This document shows, one piece after another, positions 34,379 through 44,975 of a stretch of 64,000 nucleotides of DNA. The number at the start of each line of letters is the position of its first letter. Position 1 is the first letter of the stretch. The notes below the pieces were generated by a model that was not told where the DNA came from, searched no databases, and saw only the letters and a program-made list of their open reading frames with translations. The translations under genes were made by a program, and so were the position numbers. Origin of the DNA: Rhizophagus irregularis (lineage: Eukaryota > Glomeromycota > Glomeromycetes > Glomerales > Glomeraceae); the NCBI RefSeq assembly GCF_026210795.1, contig NC_089446.1:3811001-3875000 (forward strand), in the 5' to 3' direction.

Positions 34379-36540
34379 TTGACAGGAACTCTTTCTAACG
34401 ATCTTTCATACCAATTTTTAGCGGAAGAAATATCCAACAAAAATACAAATATTATATACAAACTATATATAAACATGTCAAAAAATACAGATATAATGTT
34501 GGGAAAACAATTTATAATAGAGTTCTATCAAGAGTTTGACGATTTTGATTTTGAGAAGAGGTATTTGCAACATACTTACGATATGCTGAAGACAAAGGAG
34601 TTTCAAGAGTTTACCAAAAAGACTACAGGTACCTGGGATGTAATACCAGAAGTATTTTCACAAGATATGCGAAAGCCATTCTCAAACCAAACAATAAATA
34701 TTATAAATTTTATAATAAGGTGGAGTGCACATATCTTGAAGAAAAAATTACCACGATAATTCTTCATCTCAACTGAACGACCACAGCAATACTACAAGGT
34801 CACGTGAATTGGAAGGGACGTCAACAAAAAAGGAATTGGAATTTGCAAATAGTGTACAGAAGAGTTTCAGCAGCGAAACTCTTTCCCAAATATTCTGGAA
34901 CAAAATTTTTTTCACAATATTAGACATTTATTTCTTTAAATATAACAAAAAATGTTCATTTCCAGTTAACTAGAAAGAGTTTCTATACTCAAACAACTTT
35001 ACATTTTTTTTTTCCTGTTGCTTTTCATGCTTAAACGTTAGAAACAACCCTACTTCCCTTCAGTGCTATTTTTATAGGAACCACTATCTCTTTCCAACAA
35101 ATCCACGAAGTCTTCTCAGAAGATAACTATATCCGAAGATAATACCTCTCCGCCTATACAGGCCTCTAATGCCATTCTTCATCTTTACCAACCTTGTAAG
35201 GTCCATTATTTCACTAACACTACAAAATTGATCAACCCTTATACAACTTGTGATACACATGGATGCGGTACTCTTTATAATTCCAAAAAAGCAATTAAAT
35301 GCCAAAAAGACGTTGAGCCTGTGGGACTTACCACCATACAAAAATCAATATCATCTTTTTGGTGTTAACCATATAGTGCAAGGTCCCAATTCTAACTCGC
35401 GAAATTACAATTCCTGGTACACCAATTGAATATGAAAATCTTTATAAAAATTGCTGGAATAAAGAGGACCAGTTATTTATGAAATATTGAATGAATTTAA
35501 AAGAATAAATGTTAGAATTGAATCAATTAAAGGTATATATTTATATAATTCTTAATGAGAAATCTACGCGTTACTTTGTTAAATAACTTACTAATTTCTA
35601 ACACATATTTAAAATTGAAGTATTGTAATCATTTTTCCGTATATTATTTAAAGTAGGCATCTTACAAAGAACAACTATTGAAAAAAATGTCCTATAGCGG
35701 TCAAAATAAACAGCTGCATGTCAAAGAAGTTCACTCCAACCGTTTAGGTGTCGGTTATACTGTTACTATTAAGAGATATACTTCCTATATAGGAGAACGC
35801 AACCCTGAATTGAAAAAAGCTATAAAAAGTCCAATATTTAAAGACAATACTCAAACAATATTCGAAATTGAAATTCAATGTCATCACTTGCCCAAACAAG
35901 TAAAATATTAGAATCGTCACACAAAAAGCTTCTTGGCTATGAGGCCCACAGCAACACAACCAAACCTGTCATACTCAAATGTTATATGACATGCCTACCT
36001 AATCCAACAGTATTTAAACAGATCCAACACGTACCTGAAAAATTTGAAATATATCTCAAACCACCACCATTTTGTTATTCCTCTATTCTCGTAGATAAAT
36101 AGGCTCAACAGCAGGAGAAAATTTGGTTGCACCATATTAAAAAGCGTAACAAAAAGAAATATCTTTACCTTTTTTACTACCGGTTTATTACAGAAACACC
36201 TAGAACATCAATCTGTTCGACTACAAAATCAGACGCCATTTTAATGTCAGTTCCATTCCTCAATACAATAATGGATACAAAAAAGCTTTAGAGCTTAGAC
36301 AACAATACCAGCAACGCCAGAATTATTATATAGAAGATGTTACCACTAAATCCAATACTAACGCACATTATGTTATTTCTGAACAAGACCAGGTGCTTAT
36401 TAATGCTTCAGACTTATTTTTACGTAGAACACCTTCTCTGGATGTGGATTCACATACCACCATGAGTGATAACTCGTATATATCTGCTGCTGAATCAGTA
36501 GTGACTGTCATCTACCGGCGCATGAATAATTCAACACTAT
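34379..36540 (+). pseudogene. Unrecognised gene relic(s), several coding blocks
   Basis: Coding-like blocks on the plus strand: 34379-34759 (GKQFIIEFYQEFDDFDFEKR), 34755-34975 in another frame (SRELEGTSTKKELEFANSVQ), 35078-35365 (PCKVHYFTNTTKLINPYTTC then CDTHGCGTLYNSKKAIKC, a Cys/His-rich patch), 35665-35910 (VGYTVTIKRYTSYIGERN) and 36255-36541 (ALELRQQYQQRQNYYIEDVT). Some breaks could be introns, others need frameshifts. No family is recognised. It lies between the two direct repeats at 32.1 and 37.5 kb and may be cargo of that unit. Confidence 0.4.
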
Positions 36541-36541
36541 A

Positions 36542-37509
36542 AAACACAACAATAGACTCTTTATTAAATGCAACATTCTATACCTGGCAGTATTTACGTA
36601 TAACATCTGGTAGATGAAAAAAATACAGATATATGATTTAGTTAGAAACGATTTCTTTTTTTTTATTTTTGTGTACTTTTTCCTCTATGTCGTTTCTTAC
36701 AATGCAGGTAATGCTTAGTATTGTTTTTATAAATAATAGGCAATACGATCCTTATGAAGGTTGGGTCTATATGAAATTTTCTTCAAGCAAAAGGCGTAAA
36801 AATCAGAAAAATTCGGATACATAAAAATATTTAAATGGAAATTTCCAGTTAAAACAACTTCCGATAAGAATTTTCTGAATAATAATTTTGCCAAGAAATC
36901 ATGTGATATTACTTTCCGTTAGTTCTGACTCATTTCAATTTGTAGAACCAAAGTTAAACTAATAAAGTCATCATCATCCCTGTATACTTTATACGTGATG
37001 AAAGTAATACAAATAGAGAGAATTATTGGTTTAAAAATCAATTTTTATTGTACGGCTATTTAGTTTATTACTTACTGTATTTATTATATTATTGCTATAA
37101 TATAGTTGCATAGCCGCCATTAGGTGGTCTAGTAATTTAATACTCACACAAATACTTAGTAACCTATAAATATTGTAAAAGCTGCTAATTAGTAAATTAT
37201 TAAACTACCTATAGGTAAATTACAAGTTGCTTATTTATAATTTAATAAGCTACCTATAACTTTTACAAACTTTTACCTAAAAGTTGCTTATCGAAAAAAG
37301 TTAAGTTACCTTAAAGGTAACCTAATTGTATTATTTAAACTTAAATTTACATCTACTAATAGACGGCATTTAGGTAATTAGTAGGTGACTTAGCAGTATT
37401 AAATTCTTAGGTTTCAGCAAAGAAGTATTTTAAAATAAAATGTGCTGTAGAATTAATTTAATTTTAAATTTATATTGAAATAAAATTATCTAAAAACTAT
37501 TAATCCTCT
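36542..37509. other. Non-coding, ACCTATAGGTA-type inverted words
   Basis: No gene is seen. Between 37090 and 37400 the motifs TAGGTAAATTA/TAATTTACC and GTTACCTTAAAGGTAACC recur in both orientations, giving many small hairpins. The region resembles the internal part of a foldback repeat. Confidence 0.35.
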
Positions 37510-37790
37510 TGTTATAATTGGATAGCTGTGGATTTTTAAGCGATCAACATACTAAATTTCCGTTGACATAGCACCCCTGATGACACAACTATAACAAGGT
37601 GGGAACTTGATTTAGACAACAATATCACCTGATTGTTCTGAACTGAATTTTTAAATTCATTTGCAGATAAAGAATAGTAAATGGACTTGCTCCCCTATAA
37701 CATTATATCACCTACTTTCTCCTCTCTTACTTTCTTCCAGCCATTCCTCTGACTCTTACTTTCTAGTAGTAGCCCTACTATCAATTTTGC
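37510..37790. repeat. Direct repeat 2 (pogo-like)
   Basis: Same orientation as 32098-32300, starting GTTATAATTGGATAGC. It includes TTTAAGCGATCAACATAC and TTCCGTTGACATAGCACCCC, plus about 55 extra bases (AAGGTGGGAACTTGATTTAG) not in the first copy. It is longer than copy 1 and may be the more complete version. Confidence 0.5.
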
Positions 37791-38639
37791 TTACCAGCAG
37801 GTATCTCATTAACATTCAACTTAATAAATCCATCTAAAAAAAGAAAAAAAAAAGATAAATATTAATGCCATTTTGTTAAAAGTATTTTAAAGAAAAATAA
37901 AGAAGAACTCACTGAAATTCAAAGAAATAAAAAATATATATATATATAATTATCCAACTGTCTTAAAAGAAAAAAAAAAGTCAGTAATATTTATTAAAAG
38001 ATGGAATAAAGAAAAAAAAGTATAAAATTTGCACTTACCTAAATTTCATATCTAAGGAAACTTAAAGAACCACTTAAAAGAATGTAAAATGTTAATAATA
38101 TTTAAAGAGGAATAAAAATTTTTGAAATTTTGAAACTAAAAAAGTTAAATTTTTAAAAAAGAACAGTTTGATTAAAAAAATAAATTAATTAATTAAAAAA
38201 GCTTTTATAGTTTAATCAAAATTTTTTTTTTAAAAAAAAAAGAAGTTTCGATAAACCTTTAAAAGAAAATTAAAAAATGATTAAAAGAAAGTTTCAACAG
38301 TTTGATCAAACTTTTAAAAGAGTTTTAGCTTAAAATCTAAAAAGTTTAATCAATCACTATGACACACGTGATTATTTTTTTTATATACAATATATATATA
38401 ATTACATATTATTTCTAACTTTTCCATTACACAAGCTACTGTGTACAACTAAAAAAAGTTAGATATCATATGTATTGATACACAATTTAGAATAGACTAC
38501 AGACACGTTTTCCTTCCTTTTTCCCTTTGTTCTTTCTTCCTTCTCTTTTCTTATTTCTTTCTCCCTCCCTTCTTTCTTTTCCCTTCATACTTTTATTAAA
38601 GAAACTTCTTTTTATGGGTACTTTTACCTTTTTTTTAGG
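37791..38639. other. Low-complexity A-rich stretch
   Basis: Long A and T runs, one short (TA)n tract near 37930, and a pyrimidine-rich block (38505-38590, TTCCTTCC-type). Antisense of that block gives a lysine-rich frame that is not credible as a gene. Confidence 0.5.
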
Positions 38640-39672
38640 TGATTCTTTTGTAGTTTCATAGTGCAACATTTTGGTAAGTTTTCAATTTTTTTCCCTTTTA
38701 GGCAGTTTTTCAGTTTCTAGACGTAAGTTATCCACAAATTTGTTTATTTAATAAATGTCACTAACTGTTTGTTTTTCTTATATTTTTTTAGGTGAATTTT
38801 TTTGTCTTTCTGAACGATTCATGTGGAATACTAGCAATAAAAAATTTTTAAGTCTCTCTCAGGACTAGAAGTGTGATCTGATCCAGATATTTGATATAAT
38901 ATCATTAGATCATCAGATATCTGATCTTTTTTTTTACATAAAAAATATTTTTTTTTATTGTAGGAACTCAACCAACAAATACTTTAGAAAGTATTTAAAA
39001 AAGTAAGTGAAAGGGAAGGTTTTTTTAATTAAGAACATTAGTAAATATTACTAATATTCATTTTATTTTCTTTTATAGGAACTGGACATTTGGAAGGTAT
39101 ATGAAAATGAAAAGATTTTTTTACTTGGGACATAAGTAAGCATTATTAATATTCCATTTTTTTTTTCTTCTTTATTAACATTTCATTTTATTTTCTTTTG
39201 CTGTAGGTTTTGCCTTAAATTTGGATGTTTAAATTCAAAGTTTTAATTTGGACTTTAAAATAAACCTATTTTTTTTTTAAAGAAACTATTATCTTTTTGT
39301 AAGCTTTAGACTTTTGGATTAATAGGAGAATGGAAATGGTAAGTTTCGCAATACTCATTGCAAAACTTTATTTTTTTGTGTTTAATCAGAAATGTTTTCT
39401 AACATTTATTCTCTTTTGTAGGTTTCAAGTCTAGAACACACGAGATGTTTAAAATGTAAGTTTCGTATATTCCACTGTATAACTTTATTTTTATTTATTT
39501 ATTTAATTAATTAAAAACTTTTCTAACTTATATTTTCTTTTTTTTTAGACGTGTATATTTAAGATTTCAGATCTTGGTGAGAGAATTAAGAACTATTTTA
39601 TTTGAATTCATCTCCTTTAATGAACATTTTCTAACGTTTTATTTGTTCTCTTTTGTAGGTTTCAGTTTTAAT
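38640..39672 (+). repeat. Degenerate splice-cassette array (third array)
   Basis: At least seven short segments lie between acceptor-like TTTTGTAG/TTTTTTAG and donor-like GTAAGT/GTGAGA signals. Examples are after TTTATAG at about 39080 (GAACTGGACATTTGGAAG, then GTATATG), after TTTTGTAG at about 39420 (GTTTCAAGTCTAGAACACAC) and after TTTTTTAG at about 39549 (ACGTGTATATTTAAGATTTC). Spacing is about 100-130 bp. The cassettes are not the 34-nt consensus but resemble the variable end units of the two main arrays. It lies just upstream of the second CACTA copy. Confidence 0.45.
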
Positions 39673-39782
39673 GTGATGTGAGAGGAATAATACTAAATTG
39701 GTTAAAATAAAACAAATACCAAAAAAAAATGTTAGATCTGTCAAGATCAACTGAAGTAAACAAGCAAAAGAAATAGTGAATA

Positions 39783-42700
39783 CACTGGTCGAAATCAAAA
39801 CTTTTGACCGTTAAGAGCTTTTGATATAATTTTTGCCAATTGGTCATATGATTCGTCACATTTTTTGACCAATAGCAAAAATTGGTAAATCAATCACAAA
39901 TCAACTAATACTGATTGTTAAACGAAAACTCATTCAGTCTTTTGATGAAAAATCAACTTATACCGATTGTTATACAAAAAATTGCTCTTTTAAGATCATT
40001 CAGTAAAATTATACTGATTGGTCATATAAATCAACACAATTTTGCCAAATTTGCCAAACGGTAAAAATCAATAACTAATTGGCAATAATTCGGCAAATCA
40101 GTTGGTAAATGACTGAAAAAATCAGATGATTCAGATCAACATTTTACGGGTCTTTTTAAAATAAACTTTTTTAAACTTTTTAAACTTTTTGCCTCTCTCT
40201 TTCATCTGTAAATGTACACATTAAATTCGGTAACTTTTTATTAAATCAAAAAAGTTTTGAAACTTTCTTTAAAAAACGTTTTTTACATTAAAAAAACGTT
40301 TCTTTTTTATACTTTTAGTGAAGAAAATCGTTTCCGACGTGGATACCGATATTACAGATAAAGTTTCAAAAAATTTTAAAACTTTCTTTTAAAAAAAACG
40401 TTTTTAAGCTAAAAATGTTTCTTTTTTATATTTTTTGCAGGAAATCGGTTCTGGTGTAGATACCGTTTTCCTAGATAAAGGTTCGAAAAAAATTTTCAAA
40501 ACTTTCTTTAATAAAACGTTTTAATAAAACGTTTTTTTTTTATTTTTGTATAGGAAATCGGCTCCAGCATGGACGCTGATATTCCAGTTAAGTTTTGAAA
40601 CTAAATGTTTCAAAACTTCTTTAAAACGTTTTTTAATAAAAAAAATGTTTTTTTTTTTTTTATATAGGAATTTGACTCCAGCGTGGACGCCGATATTCCA
40701 GTTAAGTTTCGAAACTAAAGTTTCAAAACTTTAATAAAACATTTTTTAATAAAAAATGTTTTTTTTTATTAATTTTTGTAGGAAATCGGTTCTGGCGTGG
40801 ATACCGATATTCCAGGTAAGTTTCGAAACAAATGTTTCGAAACTTCTTTAAAAACATTTTTTTATATTAAAAAACGTTATTTTTTTATTTTATTGTATAG
40901 GAATTCAGCTCCAGCGTGGATGCCAATATTCCAGATAAGTTTCAAACCATTTTCGAAATTTTTTTTAAAAAAAAAATGTTTTTAATGTTTTTTTTTATAC
41001 TTAATTGTAGGGCTATCAGTTCCAGTGTGAATACTGAACCCCAAAGATAAGTTTTGAAAAATTTCAAAACTATAATAAAAAACGTTAAAAATTAATGTTT
41101 TTTTTTATTTTTTTGTAGGAATATCAGTTTCGGTGTGGATATTGAAATCCCAAAGGTAAGTTTCAAAAAAAAATTTCGAAACTTTTTTTAATAAAACGTT
41201 TTTAATAAAATGTTTTTTTTTAATGTTTGTATAGGAAATCGACTCCTACTTGGATACCGAATTTCAAAGGTAAGTTTCAAAACAAAGTTTTGAAACTTTA
41301 AAACATTTTTTAATATTAAAAACGTTTTTTTTTTACTTTTGTATAGGAATTCGGCTCCAGCGTGGACGCCGATATTCCAGTTAAGTTTCATTTTCAAAAC
41401 TTCTTTGAAAAAAATATTTTTTAACATTTTTTTTTAATATTATTGTAAGGATACTGTAAAGTTTTGAATTTTCAAAACTTTTTGACAAAAATTAATAAAA
41501 AACGTTTAATTTAACGTTTTTTTATTATTTTTATTAATTTTTTTGCAGGAAAATCAGCTCCAATTCAGATACCGGAATCCCGCAGGTAAAGTTTTGAATT
41601 TTTGAAAATTTTTGAAACTTTACGAAACTTAATAAAAAAATGTTTAATTTTAATGTTTTTTTATTATTTTTTTATATTTTTTTTGTAAGGAATTGGCTCT
41701 GATTTGGATACCAATCCTACAAGTAAAGTTTCAAAGTTTTTTTTTCGAAACTTAATAAAAAACGTTTATTTTAAACATTTTTTTATTTTTTTGTAGAAAA
41801 TCGGCTCCAGCATAAACGCCAAAATCTTCTTGGTCAGGTTTCGGAATGAGTTCAACATGGCATTTCGAAGGTAGAACTTTGAAATATTTCATTAATTTAT
41901 CTAACAAACGTTACTAACGTTTGTTCGTATTTAGAAATTTTTTTTTTCTTTTTTTATTTGAACGAAACGTTTGCTAACGTTTTCGTTCTTTTTTTTTGTA
42001 GATTCAAGACGCTTTCAAAGTATAATAGGGGTTTAGGCATGGAATGGTTGATGGTAAGTTTCAAAGTTGGTTTAATTTCAAAACTTTAAAAGAAACGATT
42101 TACTAATTGTTTCTTTCTTCTTTTTGTAGGCTTTTACTTCAGACTGATAGATTGGGTAAGTTTCGAACTATTTCAAAACTTTTTGAAATTTTTTTTTTAT
42201 AAAAGAATCAGTTTGCTAATCGTTTCTTCTTTTTTTTGTAGATTTCCCCTTTGACTTTTTATTGGATAGGTAAGTTTTTTGAAACTTCATTTTTTATTAT
42301 TATTAAAAAAATGAACTAACTGTTTTTTTTTTTTGTAGGTTTCCATTAACGAATAGGGGGTAAGTTTTGAGTATTAAAACTTTAACTTTTTTTATCAAAG
42401 AAACATTAAACTAATTGTTTCTTCTTTTTTTTTTGTAGGTTTCCTACTCTTCGTACTTTATTGGATGGGCGGGTAAGTTTCAAATTTTTCAAAACTTTAT
42501 TTTTAATTATTATTAAAGAAACAAACTAACCGTTTCTTTACTTTTTTTTTGTAAGTTTCCCCTTCAGATTTTATTAGATCGGGTAAGTTTCTTTTGAAGC
42601 TTTAACTTTTTTATTTAAAAAATAGGTTACTAACTATTTTCTCCTTTTTTTTATAGGTTTTCTACGGATTTTTATCTGGTTAGGTGAGGATGATGGGTAG

Positions 42701-43054
42701 ATGATGGATGGTAGATGGTGTATATAGATGATAGATAGCTATATATTAATTTAATATGTAATTTTTAATAAAATGAATTAATAAAATTTAATTAATAAAT
42801 TATTATAAAATTAAAATCAGTAATCAGTTAAATGTACAAAAATTGGTAATAAATTATTAGGTTTATTAACAATCGTCAATTTGATTTTACCGATTTGTTG
42901 CCAATTTCTACTGATCGATTTGTTGACAAATGGCAGGCGTTACGGTGCAAATCGTCTATATAATTAGTTGTCAATTTTTTTGGTACTGATCGGCTAAGGT
43001 CAGACTGAATTTCGTCTAACATTCGGCAATTTAAAATTTTGCCGAAATAGACCT
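39783..43054. mobile_element. CACTA element with splice-cassette array, copy 2, right end lost
   Basis: The left terminus CACTGGTCGAAATCAAAAC and the following 450 bp match copy 1 (24430). The right side (42665-43050) matches 28640-29030 up to TTGCCGAAATAG, about 14 bp short of the CGACTAGTG terminus, and then turns into telomere repeats. No target duplication can be assigned. Interior array at 40322-42683. Confidence 0.8.
40322..42683 (+). repeat. Tandem splice-cassette array, copy 2
   Basis: About 20 units of the same design as 25002-28661. A clean cassette is 40782-40815 (34 nt, GTAG before and GTAAG after). Other units have donors changed to TTAAG or ATAAG (40553, 40668, 40901). The 3' third (41890-42683) carries different, longer or shorter cassettes (for example after TTTTTGTAG at 42000, 42129, 42241, 42339, 42440, 42551 and 42656) but retains acceptor and donor almost everywhere. 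Spacer hairpins are the same as in copy 1. Confidence 0.75.
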
Positions 43055-43160
43055 TTAGGGTTAGGGTTAGGGTTAGGTTAGGGTTAGGTTAGGGTTGGGA
43101 TTAGGGTTAGGATTAGGGATTATGGTTAGGGATTATGGTTAGGCTTAAGGTTAGGCTTAG
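43055..43160. repeat. Interstitial telomere-type repeat (TTAGGG)n
   Basis: Starts as exact TTAGGG units, then TTAGG, TTGGGA, TTAGGA and ATTATGG variants, degrading to GGTTAGGCTTA at the right. It joins the truncated CACTA element at a single point. TTAGGG is the usual fungal telomere repeat. Confidence 0.85.
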
Positions 43161-43686
43161 AGATGTGTAATTTTTTTTTTTCAAATGTCTTTACTAACTT
43201 TATTATTGTATTCTACTTTCTTATTCAGGTAAAAGCCACTATCAGACTATATCAGCAGAGTTACATATGTGCTAATCACATGACTAAGGAGGAATTTTCC
43301 CCCTGGTTAAGATTAGAAATTTTGATTTTCATTAATCTGATTTTTTAAAATTTTTAATATATTTGTAAGTAGCAACATTTTACTATATATTTGATAAATA
43401 AATAATTGAACATTTAATTATGTTTAATGAATAAATAATATGATCATATAATAAATATAGAATTGATAAATTATGACAAAGTTCGTACATAAAGTGGAAA
43501 GAATATGCATATAAAACGGATATAAAATAGACAAAATTATGTCCATATTTCGTTCAAAATGGGCTCATTTTTATGTATGTTTTATGTTTAAAATATAGGT
43601 ATTTGATGTACATAAGATGGTTAAATTATGACGCTTATTTATCAGTTGTTTTATGTACATCTTATGGATATTTTTTTCTTATAGGG
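43161..43686. other. Right part of the outer 13-kb insertion
   Basis: No supported gene. From about 43500 the sequence contains inverted words (ATAAGATGG...CCATAAGAT family, TGTACATAA/TTATGTACA) that mirror 30640-30780. It ends at CTTATAGGG, the right terminus. Confidence 0.4.
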
Positions 43687-43936
43687 AAGGATAAGACTGC
43701 AAATAGAGTTTTAAATGGATTTGTTAAAATATACAGAAGAAATCGTATCAAGCCTCCAACATACTGACTGGAGACAGACTCTGGATCAGAATTCACTAAC
43801 AACCAGGTACGTGATTTTTTCTGAACAGCCTAGAGGTAATGATGAGGTTCGGAGAGTCAGGAAGACATAAACAGTAGTCATATGCTGAACGAGCTATCCA
43901 AGCTATTCAAGAACTTCTTCTCAAATGAATGGTGGC

Positions 43937-44232
43937 AGGACCCCGGATATCTAATATAAAGGTCATAATGGACTTTTGGCCAAAAACACCCCTTTTTGCT
44001 GAAACTCAAAAAATCGTTTTTTGTAAATATCTCAGCATCCAGTAATTCAATTTTAATGAACTTTTTTTTATTTTGTAGCCCTCATTTAGCTCTACAATTT
44101 AAAAAAATGTTCATCAAAATTGGACCACTGGATGCCGAGATATTTACAAAAAACGATTTTTTGAGCCCTGAAAAATGGGCCAATCTGCCGAAAGTGTGAC
44201 TTATGACCTGTTTTGAAGATATCCGGGGTCCT
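43937..44232. mobile_element. hAT-like MITE, AGGACCCCGG family, copy 4
   Basis: 296 bp with TIRs AGGACCCCGGATATCT / AGATATCCGGGGTCCT and exact 8-bp duplication ATGGTGGC at 43929-43936 and 44233-44240. It lies in the integrase coding region. Insertion plus TSD is 304 bp, so it shifts the frame; removing it restores MVAQELKT. Confidence 0.92.
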
Positions 44233-44753
44233 ATGGTGGCACAGGAGTTAAAACCCGGGGTACATCTGTGGAATGGTCAGAAGATTTCCATGATGTAGTT
44301 GATAAAGTAGATGAATTCTGGCAAAGAAATCCTTCAGATATTCCAACAGGGTCACCTAAAGTGTTAAAAAAGACGGACTTTCTCTCTGAAGGAACTATAC
44401 TTCTCCGCTAATTAATTATATCATATTTTGGCGAACGGACCAATTCACTATTTATTATAAAATTACTATGAATTAATTACGTCTGTCAAAATACATTACG
44501 TCTGTCAAAATAAATTTAATTAGTATTTTGTCATTTTAACGAAAAGTATAGAAGGAATATGTGTCAGAATCAAGTTAGATGAACCTATTTCTGTACTCAG
44601 TAATAAACTTCATGGAAAATTCTGTACAGGAGACATAAGATGGAATTCAAACATACATGTTATCAAAAAAATGATACTTTCACCCGAGCAGCCTACTATA
44701 TATTTCCTTAATAGACCATATAGTCGATTAGGTATATCCAGATGTGTATATAA

Positions 44754-44975
44754 TTGCAAGTAGTTCCTATTAATGAAAAGCCTCCACCTGATTTCGTGAT
44801 AAGAGGGCAACCTGAAAGGTATGTACCTGAGCAGATACTTTGGCATCACATTAGGAAAGGTCAAAATCAGTACTTGGTTAAGTGGGAGCATTATCCAGAC
44901 ACTGAGGCTACTTGGGAACCTGCTGACCGGTTAGAGGAGGATGTTTCTGACTTAATTCGCAAATTTTGGGAATAA
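44754..44975 (+). CDS. Chromodomain, probable integrase C-terminus
   Basis: The frame contains RYVPEQILWHHIRKG, QYLVKWEHYPDTEATWEP and ADRLEEDVSDLIRKFW, a full chromodomain with the aromatic/acidic YLVKW...TWEP signature. The preceding PPDFVIRGQPERY is typical of the linker that precedes chromodomains in integrases. It lies 340 bp after the integrase core on the same strand, with a region of stops between. Chromodomains direct integration to methylated histone; that role is inferred from the family. The listed start is simply the first ATG of the frame. Confidence 0.75.
   Translation: MQVVPINEKPPPDFVIRGQPERYVPEQILWHHIRKGQNQYLVKWEHYPDTEATWEPADRLEEDVSDLIRKFWE

Larger units (their letters stand above)
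30630..43686. mobile_element. 13-kb nested insertion into the integrase gene, TSD AAG
   Basis: The left end CCTTATAAAAATGAAT...TTCATAAG and inverted right end CCCTATAAGAAAAAAAT...TCCATAAG form TIRs, with AAG at 30627-30629 and 43687-43689. Removing it restores the codon order KPLK-DKTANRV of the integrase. The insertion carries many younger elements: 30959-31597, a pogo-like remnant, 33111-33388, a gene relic at 34379-36540, splice-cassette arrays and a telomeric tract. Superfamily of the outer element is not identified; no transposase was recognised in it. Confidence 0.65.
30371..44410 (+). pseudogene. Retroviral-type integrase (rve), split by a 13-kb insertion
   Basis: The first part (30371-30629) encodes YYKYYNFSRILTRILKGEE, then ATHQADFAEMPVDPKGFHYF with the first catalytic Asp, up to KPLK. 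The second part (43690-44410) continues DKTANRVLNGFVKIYRRN, LETDSGSEFTNNQVRDFF (second Asp), SYAERAIQAIQELLLK (the Glu) and TSVEWSEDFHDVVDKVDEFW. The two parts join in frame if 30630-43686 and one AAG copy are removed. Further damage: a TAG just before 30371, two TGA codons where Arg is expected (about 43764 and 43826), and a MITE at 43937-44232. The DPKGFHYF and RNRIKPP style is closer to integrases of Maverick/Polinton and related large elements than to Ty3. The chromodomain frame at 44754 is probably its C-terminus. Confidence 0.75.

Noticed and set aside
38487-38669. Lysine/glutamate-rich minus-strand frame
   Set aside because: Complement of a pyrimidine-rich low-complexity tract; no homologue-like features.
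40546-41427. Three short frames with KSAPAWTLIFQ-like content
   Set aside because: Read-through of the splice-cassette array through spacers; not genes on their own, although the cassette part is discussed as a finding.
43055-43160. Real chromosome end
   Set aside because: Sequence continues for 21 kb with the same element (integrase) on the far side, so the telomere tract is internal.
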